Positions 16,080-24,336 of a DNA stretch of 54,485 nt are shown piece after piece. Position 1 is the stretch's first letter. Every line of letters starts with the position of its first letter. The DNA comes from Rhizobium sp. CF122 (lineage in GTDB: Bacteria; Pseudomonadota; Alphaproteobacteria; Rhizobiales; Rhizobiaceae), in assembly GCF_000282035.1 (NCBI RefSeq), contig NZ_AKKA01000089.1, positions 1-54,485 on the forward strand, read 5' to 3'. Under the pieces are notes generated by a model, which was given only the letters and a program-made list of their open reading frames with translations, had not been told where the DNA came from and searched no databases. A program made the translations under genes and the position numbers.

Positions 16080-16265
16080 GCATTTTTTCCGCCATAGCTC
16101 TGCGCCTGAGCCTTCTAAGGGCATCAAAGCAACATCTTTACCCCTGGGCGGCAGATTGACGGAAATCGAGGACGCGTCAGGCAACACCTGCAATGCCTCC
16201 TCGACGTCGCCCACTTTGAGAGCGATGTGGTTCAGCCCGATCAGCCTGGGCTTTTGATCCGTCAC
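16080..16265 (-). pseudogene. VOC-family (glyoxalase-like) gene, truncated
   Basis: On the minus strand a GTG at 16265 with GGAGGA seven nt upstream starts VTDQKPRLIGLNHIALKVGD and continues VEEALQ, a typical first strand and helix of a vicinal-oxygen-chelate protein. After about 30 residues the similarity stops and the frame continues without family features into the repeat and the tRNA. A normal member would have 120-140 residues. It is thus a remnant cut short by deletion or insertion near 16.18 kb. Exact limits are uncertain. It lies 66 bp after the MFS gene on the same strand. Confidence 0.5.
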
Positions 16266-16331
16266 GTCGTGATCCTCCAATATGCAGAAAAGCCGGAGAC
16301 AGGTTCCTTCGCGTTGTATCATCGCCAGATG

Positions 16332-17900
16332 CTACGCCGTGAGTGGCCCTTTCGGCGCCTTGGTGACGAAGGCCAGGATGACGAGGCCGCCGACGGCGCA
16401 GAAGAACGTCAGCCAGAAGGCGTCGATGAAGGACAATACGTTTGCCTGCTTCTGCACATGCTGCCCCAGCACCGTCAGACCGCGGCTCTGCGCGATCGCC
16501 TGTCCCGCGCTCGCCATCTTCTGGGAGAGCGCCGCCAGCGCGGATACCGACGCTTCCGAACCGCGTTCGACGTTGAGCCCGGTCAGGTAGGAATGCAACT
16601 GCTCACTCTTGCGCAGATAGGTCGTCATCAGGGCCTGCGCCGTCTGCGTGCCGAGCAGCCTGATCACCTGGATGTAGGCGGCGACCGCGATCGCCTTCTT
16701 GGGATCGCCGTTCGCGACCGTGAGAACGATGATCGGAAGGAACGTGAGTATGTGTCCGACACCTTGAAGCACACACATTGTCCGGAAATTGTCGCCGCTC
16801 CAGTCGCCCGTCAGACCAGTTCCGATGAGCGCCGCCGCCGCGAAGCAGCACAGGCCGATGAACAGCAAGAACCGCCCGTCGGTGCGATGCAGCGCCCACA
16901 CGGCAATCGGCGTCATGACGAGCAGCGGAATGCACGTCCAATAGAGCAGCGTCTGGCCGATCTGTTCCGGACGAAGCCCTGCGACGGTCGCGAGATAGTT
17001 CGGGATCAGGCTCGTATTCGACAGACCGCTCATCAGGTAAAGCAGCGCGATCGAGAGCAGCAGCACGACGTTCCGCACCCCGATCGCCCCGATGCTCGCC
17101 CACGGATGCGCGACGAGAAGCTCGTTGACGAAGAAAGCGACGACGAGCAGCAATCCGCCTGCAAGGGACGCGATGACGAAGCCGTTGGCGAACCAGTCGA
17201 GTCGATTGCCTTGATCCACTGCCACGAATATTAGCGCCATCCCGGAGCCGAGAAACAGCATCCCACCCCAGTCCGCCCGGCGGACGAGCTCGCGATTCAC
17301 GGGCTCGTAAGGAGCCCCACCGAAGGCAAGCAGCGCCAGGATTGGTGCGAGCACGACGTCCTGCCAGTACATGAACTGCCATCCGAGATGCTGCACGTAG
17401 AAGTCCACCAGGGCCGTCCCCGAATTCGCCGTGAACGCACCACGGAACGCGTAGATCGCGATCGCCGATATCCACCATTTCATCGGCAGGTTCTTGAAGA
17501 TGATCATCAGCGTCGCGGGAACGAAGACGCCGAGCAGCATGCCGTGGACGATATGAAGGAGCGCCAGGGTCTCGAAGCCCCGTGCGAACGGAATCATCAG
17601 CGAAACTAACGCGTACAGGAGCGCCGGACCGACCATGACGCGGCGGATGCCATAGGCTGCTGCGAGCCAGGCCACGGCGGGTGCGAGCACGATCTGGGGC
17701 GCCGTCGCGAGCGTGCTCAACCATGCGCCTTCGTCGACGCCGAGACCGAACTCTCCGCGCAGATCGACGAGGCCGGTTCCGAACAGGCGGCTGTGGAATC
17801 CGACCATGAAGGGACCGAGCAGGACCGCGCACACCGCAAGGATCGGAGGGTGCGTCGTTCTCGCCGTTCCGTGAAACGGAAGTCGAAGGATGCCGCCCAT
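16332..17900 (-). CDS. MFS multidrug efflux transporter, DHA2 (EmrB-like) family
   Basis: A 522-residue membrane protein with about 14 hydrophobic segments. The start MGGILRLPFHGTARTTHPPI leads into LAVCAVLLGPFMVGFHSRLF, a DHA2-type first helix, and motif GYGIRR follows the second or third helix as AAYGIRRVMVG. It would pump amphipathic or aromatic compounds together with the HlyD-type adaptor encoded four bp upstream. The open frame extends 76 codons beyond 17900, but that part lies inside the adaptor gene and is not family-like, so ATG 17900 is preferred. Substrate unknown. Confidence 0.85.
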   Translation of the reverse strand: MGGILRLPFHGTARTTHPPILAVCAVLLGPFMVGFHSRLFGTGLVDLRGEFGLGVDEGAWLSTLATAPQIVLAPAVAWLAAAYGIRRVMVGPALLYALVSLMIPFARGFETLALLHIVHGMLLGVFVPATLMIIFKNLPMKWWISAIAIYAFRGAFTANSGTALVDFYVQHLGWQFMYWQDVVLAPILALLAFGGAPYEPVNRELVRRADWGGMLFLGSGMALIFVAVDQGNRLDWFANGFVIASLAGGLLLVVAFFVNELLVAHPWASIGAIGVRNVVLLLSIALLYLMSGLSNTSLIPNYLATVAGLRPEQIGQTLLYWTCIPLLVMTPIAVWALHRTDGRFLLFIGLCCFAAAALIGTGLTGDWSGDNFRTMCVLQGVGHILTFLPIIVLTVANGDPKKAIAVAAYIQVIRLLGTQTAQALMTTYLRKSEQLHSYLTGLNVERGSEASVSALAALSQKMASAGQAIAQSRGLTVLGQHVQKQANVLSFIDAFWLTFFCAVGGLVILAFVTKAPKGPLTA

Positions 17901-17904
17901 GACG

Positions 17905-18996
17905 TCAGGAGCCCTGTTTGCCGACAGATACGGAAACCACGGCCGACATCCCGGACCGCAAGCGCTCGAGCGCCGGCGAGGCGTCGAAGTCGATGCGGAC
18001 CGGAACCCGCTGGACGACCTTGGTGAAGTTGCCGGTGGCGTTATCTGCAGGCAGCAGCGCGAACTGCGATCCCGACGCCGGCGAAAGTCGGGTGAGTTTG
18101 CCGGTGAAGGATTCGCCGGGAAGCGCATCGACGGTCACGGTGACGGGCTGCCCTTCCTTCATGCGGGAGAGCTGGGTCTCCTTGAAGTTGGCGATCAGAT
18201 AGACGGCGGGCAGCGGGACGATGGCGATGGAATTCGTTCCGACCGTTACGTAGTCGCCGACATGGACCTGTCGCTCGCTGACGACGCCGTCGAACGGCGC
18301 CGTGATTTTGGTGTACGACAAAGCAAGGTCGGCCGTCTTCAAAGCGGCCCTTGCCGCCGCCACGTTGGCGGCGAGCTGGGGCGTCTGCCCCTCGATATAC
18401 TGGAGCTGGGCCTTTGCCGACACGACAGCGGCGTCTGTCGCGAGAGCCGTCGCTGCGGTCGACTGCAGCGCGGCCTGCGCCTGTTCGTTCTTCTGCTGCG
18501 TTCCCGCTCCCTTTTGCATGAGGGCGACCTGTCGGTCCGCCTCCATCTTCGCCAGAGCTGCGTTCGCGTTTGCGACCGTGGACTGTGCTTCGGCCTGCCG
18601 TATCGCCGCCCTTTGCAGATTTTTCTGATTGTCCAAGTTGCCGAGCTGTGCGATCGCCGCGTCGAGCGCCGCCTTTGCCTGATCGCGCTTGGCCTCGTAG
18701 TCGGAGGGGTCGATCTGAAGCAGGAGGTCGCCGGCCTTTACGTGGTCGAAGTCGCTCACATTGATCGAGCTGACGTTGCCGGCGACACGCGCGCTGAGGC
18801 GGCTCAGTTCGGCGCGAACGTAGGCGTTGTCGGTCGACTGGGTGTCCGCTCCAGCCGTCCATCTGTCCCAACGCTGCGAACTCACTCCGACAAGAACGAG
18901 GACGGCCACGACCACCATGAGCGGGACGAGAACTTTCGTATAAGCCCGCTCGGTGCCGTTTGCTGCTCCGGGGACGACGGCTGCTTCTTCGGACAT
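17905..18996 (-). CDS. HlyD-family (EmrA-like) periplasmic adaptor of efflux pump
   Basis: A 363-residue adaptor: a short cytoplasmic start, one membrane anchor (VLVPLMVVVAVLVLVGVSS, about residues 22-42), a lipoyl half-motif SSINVSDFDHVKAGDLLLQI, a long coiled-coil hairpin rich in Ala, Gln and Asn (about 95-190), and the second lipoyl/beta-barrel part with ITAPFDGVVSERQVHVGDYV. It joins the inner-membrane pump to an outer-membrane channel, which is not encoded here. ATG 18996 has GGAG nine nt upstream; two further ATG codons upstream are worse placed. It follows the pirin gene by about 180 bp and is coupled to the pump gene. Confidence 0.88.
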   Translation of the reverse strand: MSEEAAVVPGAANGTERAYTKVLVPLMVVVAVLVLVGVSSQRWDRWTAGADTQSTDNAYVRAELSRLSARVAGNVSSINVSDFDHVKAGDLLLQIDPSDYEAKRDQAKAALDAAIAQLGNLDNQKNLQRAAIRQAEAQSTVANANAALAKMEADRQVALMQKGAGTQQKNEQAQAALQSTAATALATDAAVVSAKAQLQYIEGQTPQLAANVAAARAALKTADLALSYTKITAPFDGVVSERQVHVGDYVTVGTNSIAIVPLPAVYLIANFKETQLSRMKEGQPVTVTVDALPGESFTGKLTRLSPASGSQFALLPADNATGNFTKVVQRVPVRIDFDASPALERLRSGMSAVVSVSVGKQGS

Positions 18997-19143
18997 GATC
19001 ATTAACTCCACTTCCATATCTGCTTTCGAGTGGATCTCCGCCGAGACCGCCGAGACACCGCCGTGTCTTGGCGGTCGAAGCTCGCGTTAGGATCACAATG
19101 AAGATTGCCTGGTGCCGGTGCGGTATAAAATTCCAGCAATGGG

Positions 19144-19173
19144 AATGACTGCTCCAATGTCGGAGCAGTCATT
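19144..19173 (-). terminator. hairpin after the pirin gene
   Basis: A perfect 12-bp stem (AATGACTGCTCC and complement) with a 6-nt loop starts 7 bp after the pirin stop on the minus strand. It is followed by CCCATTGCTGGAATTTTATA, so the U-rich part is displaced and termination may be partial. Confidence 0.5.
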
Positions 19174-19179
19174 TGCGGC

Positions 19180-19944
19180 CTATCCGCTGATGGTGCCTTC
19201 ACGCGAGAATTTGGCGTTTCGGTCGACGAGGAAGACCACCAGGTCCGAATCCACGCTGGCCGTCACGTTGAAATGCGGGTCGTCCGGCCCCACGGTCAGC
19301 GCGGTCTGCGCCCCGACCTTCTGCGACGCCGCGGTGACCTCTCCACGGAAGACATAGAACCAGCGGTCGAAACCTTCCAATGAAGGCAGTTCGATGGTGC
19401 CGCCCGCAGCCAGATGAGTATCGTAGAGGTAGATGGCCTGACGAACGACGGTTGGCGCTGTCGAGCCGACCGGGCCCGTGAGGAGGCGCCACCGACCGTC
19501 ACGGGCGGACTCGTCAAGATCAACGAACTGAACGTCGGGTGTGAGGTCCGACGCCTCGGGCCTGACGAAAATCTGCAGCATCTCGATTTGATCGGCGCCC
19601 ACGACTTCCTCTTCGTGAGAGAAGCCCCGACCCGCATTCATGACCATCAGACGATCCGAAGACAGGACCTCGCTCCGTCCGGCAGAGTCGGTGTGCTTCA
19701 TGCGACCGGCGCGCATGTAGCTGATGATCTCGTCGTTGCGGTGCTCGTGCATCCCGACGACAAGGCCGGGCTGCAGCTTTGCGTGGTCGATGACTCCAAG
19801 TCCGCCGAAGCCTGCGTCGCCAGCTTGTCCGAACGAGATGCCGGGACGGATGCGGCGGAGCTGAAATGGACCGTGTGCCCGCACCAGATGCGTTTCGGGC
19901 GATACGATGCCAGTACCTGGGATGGGTGTTGCATGTATGGTCAT
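19180..19944 (-). CDS. pirin-family bicupin protein
   Basis: A 254-residue pirin/YhhW-type bicupin. The N-terminal cupin has metal-ligand spacing GMHEHRNDEIISYM and NAGRGFSHEEE; the C-terminal cupin carries the degenerate second barrel with FDRWFYVFRGEV. Some pirins cleave quercetin as dioxygenases, others act as redox-sensitive regulators. The neighbouring isochorismatase gene (35 bp upstream), the divergent LysR regulator and the efflux genes suggest a response to an aromatic or electrophilic compound. Function beyond the family is inference. ATG follows AAGGAAAAAGAAC. Confidence 0.85.
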   Translation of the reverse strand: MTIHATPIPGTGIVSPETHLVRAHGPFQLRRIRPGISFGQAGDAGFGGLGVIDHAKLQPGLVVGMHEHRNDEIISYMRAGRMKHTDSAGRSEVLSSDRLMVMNAGRGFSHEEEVVGADQIEMLQIFVRPEASDLTPDVQFVDLDESARDGRWRLLTGPVGSTAPTVVRQAIYLYDTHLAAGGTIELPSLEGFDRWFYVFRGEVTAASQKVGAQTALTVGPDDPHFNVTASVDSDLVVFLVDRNAKFSREGTISG

Positions 19945-19979
19945 GTTCTTTTTCCTTGGCTTCGGCGGCTCGGTTTCGA

Positions 19980-20570
19980 TTACTCGATGGGCGGCAGGAC
20001 CTCGGTGAACAGCAACTGGATCAGCTTCTGCCCGTCCGGAGTGCTCCAGTTCTGGGCGAGTTCCGCGATCATCGTGTTGGTTGCTGTCAGGATGACGCCT
20101 GCGTCCTGCATGCGGCGGCGCGACATGTCTTCGGACAGTTCGTAGGGCGAACCGGAAGCGTCCATGACTGCCTGCACGTTGTAGCCCTCGCCGACGGCGT
20201 CGATCGCCGGGAAGACAAGGCAGACGTCCGTCGTGACGCCGGCCATGATCAGGTTCTTGCGGCCGGTCGCTTCTACCGCTGCCTTGAAGTTGGCGTCGGT
20301 CCAGGCATTGACGACGCCTTCGCGCTTCACGCGCTTATCGAAGGCTTCCGGAAGGATTTCCCGCAGTTCCGGCAGCAGCGGTCCCTGAAGCCGATCTTCC
20401 TGGCTCGACGTCAGAACGGTGGGGATGCCGAGAATCTTGGCGGCCTTCGCGAGCGCCAGCGACATGCGCTTGGCCTGCTCGACGTCGATGTTCTTGATCA
20501 GTTTCATCGTGCCGACCTGATGATCGATCAGCAGCAACGCGGAATTCTCAGGGGTGAAAAGCTTGGACAT
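19980..20570 (-). CDS. isochorismatase-family cysteine hydrolase
   Basis: A 196-residue YcaC-like hydrolase. The catalytic set is visible: Asp16 in LLLIDHQ, a Lys in the FDKRVKREG region, and Cys near residue 116 in AGVTTDVCLV with the usual cis-peptide neighbourhood. Members hydrolyse amides or isochorismate-like ethers; the substrate here is unknown. It is first in a minus-strand cluster with pirin, HlyD and MFS genes and diverges from a LysR regulator, which probably controls it. Start has AGGAG eight nt upstream. Confidence 0.88.
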   Translation of the reverse strand: MSKLFTPENSALLLIDHQVGTMKLIKNIDVEQAKRMSLALAKAAKILGIPTVLTSSQEDRLQGPLLPELREILPEAFDKRVKREGVVNAWTDANFKAAVEATGRKNLIMAGVTTDVCLVFPAIDAVGEGYNVQAVMDASGSPYELSEDMSRRRMQDAGVILTATNTMIAELAQNWSTPDGQKLIQLLFTEVLPPIE

Positions 20571-20657
20571 GATGTGATCTCCTGAAGAGCGTCATCGCTC
20601 GGTTATGAATGTACGAATGAAACGATACTTGCGGGAGACTTGAAAAATGCCGAGGTT

Positions 20658-20677
20658 ATGTTTCAAAATTGAAACAT
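20658..20677. promoter_or_regulatory. palindrome over the LysR start codon
   Basis: ATGTTTCAA-AA-TTGAAACAT, two perfect 9-bp arms, contains the T-N11-A core of LysR boxes and includes the first two bases of the regulator's ATG (20676). It lies 88 bp from the divergent isochorismatase start. Binding there would block the regulator's own translation start region and could also activate the divergent operon. Confidence 0.6.
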
Positions 20678-21581
20678 GAAAACGTTCGGAGATTTCGACG
20701 GCCTCGCGCTGTTCATTCGCATCGTTCAAGCCGGCGGCTTTGGAGCGGCGGAGCGAGCGACGGGCATTTCCAAGGCCACGCTCTCTCGGCGCCTTTCTGC
20801 ATTGGAGGATGCGTTAAACGTCCGCCTCGTACGCCGGACCAAAAAGGGCGTCGTTCTGACCGACAACGGTCAGCAGCTCTACGACCGAAGCCGCGACGCC
20901 TTCCTGCTGGCCGAGGAGGCGGTCGCCGGGGTCCAGGATGAGAAGGTCGCGCTGTCGGGGACGGTCCGGCTTTCCCTGCCGCCCGATATGGCGACGGAAG
21001 TTCTCGCGCCGGCCCTGATCCGTTTCAAGACCCGGTTTCCCGACGTTGTCATCGAGATGACCCTTGCCGACCGCAGGGTGTCCTTGATCGAGGAAGGCTA
21101 CGACCTCGTTGTCCGAATGGGATCGGTTGCCGACTCCGGACTTGCGTTCAAAAAAATCGCGGCCGTGCCGCGAACGCTGGTAGCCAGCCCCGGATATCTG
21201 GCAACGCATTCCGAAATCAAGGAGCCGGACCACCTGAAGGATGTCCCGGCGCTGGCGATCCGTCGCGACCTGGTGGAATGGGATTTGCGCCACCGCGACG
21301 GCCTCACAACGACCGTCACTCCCAGGATCGGCTTCGCGGCGAACCGGCAGACAATCCTCGTCGAAGCGGCGATCGCGGGCCTTGGCGTCGTCAACCTGCC
21401 CAACTTCATGATCGAGAGCGCACTGAAGTCGGGCGCGCTTGTTCGCGTCCTGCCTGATTGGGAGCCGTCGCCCGTGGAGATGACCGCTCTTTGGCAGAAG
21501 GATCGGATCACCGGGCGACTGATCAAGGCGATCGTGGCGGAATTCGCTGAGGCCCTCCGGGACGGACAATTCCTGAAATAG
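20676..21581 (+). CDS. LysR-type transcriptional regulator
   Basis: A 301-residue regulator with the N-terminal helix-turn-helix (FIRIVQAGGFGAAERATG, SKATLSRRLSALEDAL) and a LysR substrate domain ending in a typical LPNFMIESALKSGALVRVL. It is of the AaeR/DsdC-like CrgA group in which effectors are often aromatics or quinones. It diverges from the isochorismatase-pirin-efflux cluster. There is no convincing Shine-Dalgarno before ATG 20676; the nearest purine stretch GAGG is about 18 nt away. Either translation is weak or near-leaderless, or the operator palindrome takes precedence. Confidence 0.88.
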   Translation: MKTFGDFDGLALFIRIVQAGGFGAAERATGISKATLSRRLSALEDALNVRLVRRTKKGVVLTDNGQQLYDRSRDAFLLAEEAVAGVQDEKVALSGTVRLSLPPDMATEVLAPALIRFKTRFPDVVIEMTLADRRVSLIEEGYDLVVRMGSVADSGLAFKKIAAVPRTLVASPGYLATHSEIKEPDHLKDVPALAIRRDLVEWDLRHRDGLTTTVTPRIGFAANRQTILVEAAIAGLGVVNLPNFMIESALKSGALVRVLPDWEPSPVEMTALWQKDRITGRLIKAIVAEFAEALRDGQFLK

Positions 21582-21638
21582 CGCCTGGCGATTGCGGATC
21601 TTCCGCAGTCGACCAGACGCTGAGGCTATTCATGACGA

Positions 21639-22571
21639 TCACGAGAGCCGAAGGAAACGCTGCAAGGCATCCAGCAGCGCGGCCGGCTGCTCTTCTGCCG
21701 GATAGTGTCCGCAATCGGGAATGACCACCGAATCGACGTTCAGGGCCACGGAACGCAATTCGTTCGCGACCATATCGCCGCAGGCCAAGGCGCCGGCAAA
21801 CGCAAGGACGGGAACCTCAATCTTGGTTGCCTTACGCCGACGATACTGTGGGATCGATTCATCGATCGCCCGGTAGTAGTCGAAGCTGGCCTTCAGTGCG
21901 CCGGGCACGCGACGCAGAGTTTCAATGTAGAACTCCTTGCCATAGGCGGGAAACCCGGCGACGGATCCGGCCTTGGTGTCGAACTGATAGCCGAAGTACA
22001 AGTCTTCCCGTCCCTCGACCAGTCGCTCGTTCACTCCCTGCGCCCGATTGAAATTGAAGTGCCATAGAAAGTCGCTGGTCCAGCGGTCGTCGCTGAGCAG
22101 CGGTGGCGATGGCGACAAGCCCGGAACGATGGCCTCGCCAAGCGCGATGCGTTCGATACGATCGGGGCGGTCGGCTGCCATCGCATAGCCGACCCACAGT
22201 CCGACGTCGTGTCCGACCATTGAGAACCTGATATGACCAAGCGCGTCCATCAGCGCGAACATGTCGGCGGCGAGCGTATCGGCGTCATATCCGTCGGCAG
22301 GTTTTTCGGACAGACCGACGCCGCGCGGATCGACCGCGATCACGGTGAAATCACGGCTGAGCGGCAACATCAGATACCGCCAGGCGAACCAGTTCTGCGG
22401 CCAGCCGCCGAGCAGAAGAAGAGGCGGTCCCTCCCCGCCGATCACGGCGTGCAGGCCGATGCCGTTCACCTCCACCCGGTAGCTCCGAAAGACGTCGCGG
22501 AAGCCTTCCGGCAATTTGGGCACTCCCGTCACAGAGCCGAATCCGTCCAAGTTGGTGATCGCGTTTGTCAT
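21639..22571 (-). CDS. alpha/beta hydrolase, epoxide-hydrolase or dehalogenase type
   Basis: A 310-residue alpha/beta hydrolase. The oxyanion region reads LLLLGGWPQNWFAW instead of HGWP, the nucleophile elbow VGHDVGLWVG carries Asp rather than Ser, and the catalytic His lies in PDCGHYPAEEQP near residue 290. An Asp nucleophile means ester-intermediate chemistry as in epoxide hydrolases and haloalkane dehalogenases. No signal peptide. It lies alone on the minus strand, tail to tail with the LysR gene, 125 bp after the cupin gene. Substrate unknown. Confidence 0.82.
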   Translation of the reverse strand: MTNAITNLDGFGSVTGVPKLPEGFRDVFRSYRVEVNGIGLHAVIGGEGPPLLLLGGWPQNWFAWRYLMLPLSRDFTVIAVDPRGVGLSEKPADGYDADTLAADMFALMDALGHIRFSMVGHDVGLWVGYAMAADRPDRIERIALGEAIVPGLSPSPPLLSDDRWTSDFLWHFNFNRAQGVNERLVEGREDLYFGYQFDTKAGSVAGFPAYGKEFYIETLRRVPGALKASFDYYRAIDESIPQYRRRKATKIEVPVLAFAGALACGDMVANELRSVALNVDSVVIPDCGHYPAEEQPAALLDALQRFLRLS

Positions 22572-22696
22572 AGTTTCACACTCTTTCTTGCTGGCACACG
22601 TATCCTCACGACCATGCGGTCGTGCAAAGGTCTCGATGCTGTTTTGGGGATGGGCCGACGGATCATCCGCTGCCCAAGATCGGGGCTACCCCGTTG

Positions 22697-23245
22697 TCAC
22701 TTTCCCGACAGAAACTCGGTTCTGTACTTGGGGGCCAGCTTCTGCATGAGTTCTTTTTTCTCAGCCTGCTTCACGGCGTCGGGCTTCGGCGCCGGCGATT
22801 GCCTGTCGGGAATCCGATCCGCCACCGCCAGGAAGAAGTCCTCCTGCCCCGCGGGCGTGCACATGCACAGCATATGCGCCATCCTGCCCGATCGGTTTGC
22901 AAACTGATGTGGTGCGTTGGCGGGTATGTTGATCGACGCTGGTGCACGGATCGTTTGCGTCTCGCCGCGAAACGTGAACTCCAACTCGCCTTCCATGAGG
23001 GTGAACATTTCCTCGAACTGATGGCGATGGGGCGGCGGGCCGCCACCATCGGGAACCAGCATGTCAATCAGGCAATACCGGCCCTCGGTCTGCGCGCCGG
23101 AAATCAGCACGCTATAGACGTTTCCCGCTTGCGAGATGTGTGGCACCGCCGGATCGTCCGGGAGCGCCACCGTCAGGCTGCGATTGGGATCATCGGCCGG
23201 CAACGGCTGGTCTGGCGGGATTGTCGCAATCGAATAGTCGGTCAT
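22697..23245 (-). CDS. single-domain cupin protein
   Basis: A 182-residue cupin. Motif 1 is GGGPPPHRHQFEEMFTLMEG with two His and a Glu for metal; motif 2 is IPANAPHQFANRSG with the third His. The C-terminal 45 residues are charged and helical (KQAEKKELMQKLAPKYRTEF). Likely a small dioxygenase or sensor-like protein acting on a soluble ligand. It shares strand with the downstream hydrolase gene. No close function can be named. Confidence 0.82.
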   Translation of the reverse strand: MTDYSIATIPPDQPLPADDPNRSLTVALPDDPAVPHISQAGNVYSVLISGAQTEGRYCLIDMLVPDGGGPPPHRHQFEEMFTLMEGELEFTFRGETQTIRAPASINIPANAPHQFANRSGRMAHMLCMCTPAGQEDFFLAVADRIPDRQSPAPKPDAVKQAEKKELMQKLAPKYRTEFLSGK

Positions 23246-23610
23246 GAGTTTGAAGACCCCTTGTTTCAGCTCCAGATTTTAGGGCTGGGACCTTCGATCT
23301 CAAGACTCGAAAGGTGCTCACCTCATGTTGCGATAATGGAACGTGAGCAGCCGCCCGGATGGGTAGGTGTTCGCACACGCATGCAGCAGCGGGACTGCCA
23401 CTCGGCCCTTCGTCGGCGCCTTTTCTTGTGCCGCAACGGTCAGGAAACCCCAGCCGCAGGCGTCCGCTAGGAGTACCTTCTGTTCAGGCGCAATGCCGAC
23501 CGTGGTTAGGGATCATAACTATCGCGGGAAAACCACAAAAGTTCTGGAAGCACGATTTCCTTTGAAAATAAGCATCTGAAATTGTTGTGTTTTTAGACTT
23601 GCGAATCGAT
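23246..23610. other. gene-free stretch, 365 bp
   Basis: No credible gene is visible. It must hold the cupin promoter at its left side. The right half (about 23535-23600) is AT-rich compared with its surroundings and leads into the right inverted repeat. Confidence 0.5.
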
Positions 23611-23639
23611 CGCAGGCGCAAACCTAGGCGGGCTTACCA
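23611..23639 (-). repeat. 29-bp inverted repeat, right copy
   Basis: Reverse complement of the left copy at 16039-16067 with two mismatches. It sits 11 bp from the end of the transposase remnant, so it may be part of that element's terminus. Confidence 0.75.
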
Positions 23640-23650
23640 ACAAAACGTAC

Positions 23651-24196
23651 CTAAGACATGGGTGACAACCTCGTGCCGAACGGGTTGTCGATGGTTTGCA
23701 AGGTCCTCTGCTCCAGGTCGATATATCCGAGATCATCGTGCATGAAGCTGACGAGCCAAATACCGTCGTCGACCTCCTTGATTCCCAGTTTCTGTCCGGC
23801 CAGCACGGTCGAGATATTGATCTTCTTGCGGTAGATGCAGATGCGGCCGCAATGGGTCACCAGTGCGTCACGGTCGTGGAACGGATAATCGATCTCCGGC
23901 AGCCCGTTATATCGGCGCGCCGATGGGCTGTAGAGATCGACCGGCGTCTTCATCGCCAGGGCTTCATGCGGCCGCTCGGTATTGAATTCGCTGACGAACG
24001 CATCGAAGCGGGCCTGTTGCTGCAGGATATTTCTGCCAGGTGGCCTGGTCGCCTCTTTCTTGAGCGTCAGGTGCATGCGCTCATGCCGGCCATTCTCTTG
24101 CGGATGGCCCGGCCGGATGGGCTCGAGCGCGATGCCGAGCCGCAGCCACCAGACCGACAGCTTGGCGGCAGGACGACTGCGACCGCGAAACGGTCA
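23651..24196 (-). pseudogene. IS481-like DDE transposase, C-terminal remnant
   Basis: The minus strand encodes a rve-type integrase tail: LSVWWLRLGIALEPIRPGHP, then QENGRHERMHLTLKKEATRP with the catalytic Glu, FNTERPHEALAMKTP, and an intact end NPFGTRLSPMS. Upstream of about 24196 the frame meets a stop (CGCTGACC region) and the first Asp residues, helix-turn-helix and start are gone. About 140 of the usual 300-400 residues remain. It cannot be active. The family call rests on the PHEALAMKTP and tail motifs, typical of IS481 relatives in rhizobia. Confidence 0.75.
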
Positions 24197-24336
24197 GCGC
24201 GCAGGAACGGCGTGATGCCAGACCGGATGTTGCAATAGGCAATGCATTCAGGAAGGCCGTGGCCGTCCTTAAGGGATTTCGGATTTCTCATGATCCTGTC
24301 CTGGATTCGATACTGGAGGTGCATGGCGGCAGTCTC

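Noticed and set aside
15909..16322. A 137-codon minus-strand frame running through the tRNA-Arg and the VOC remnant
   Set aside because: Its last part is merely the tRNA read in antisense (the well-known DRIRTCDLWNRNP-type artefact), so only the VOC remnant is kept.
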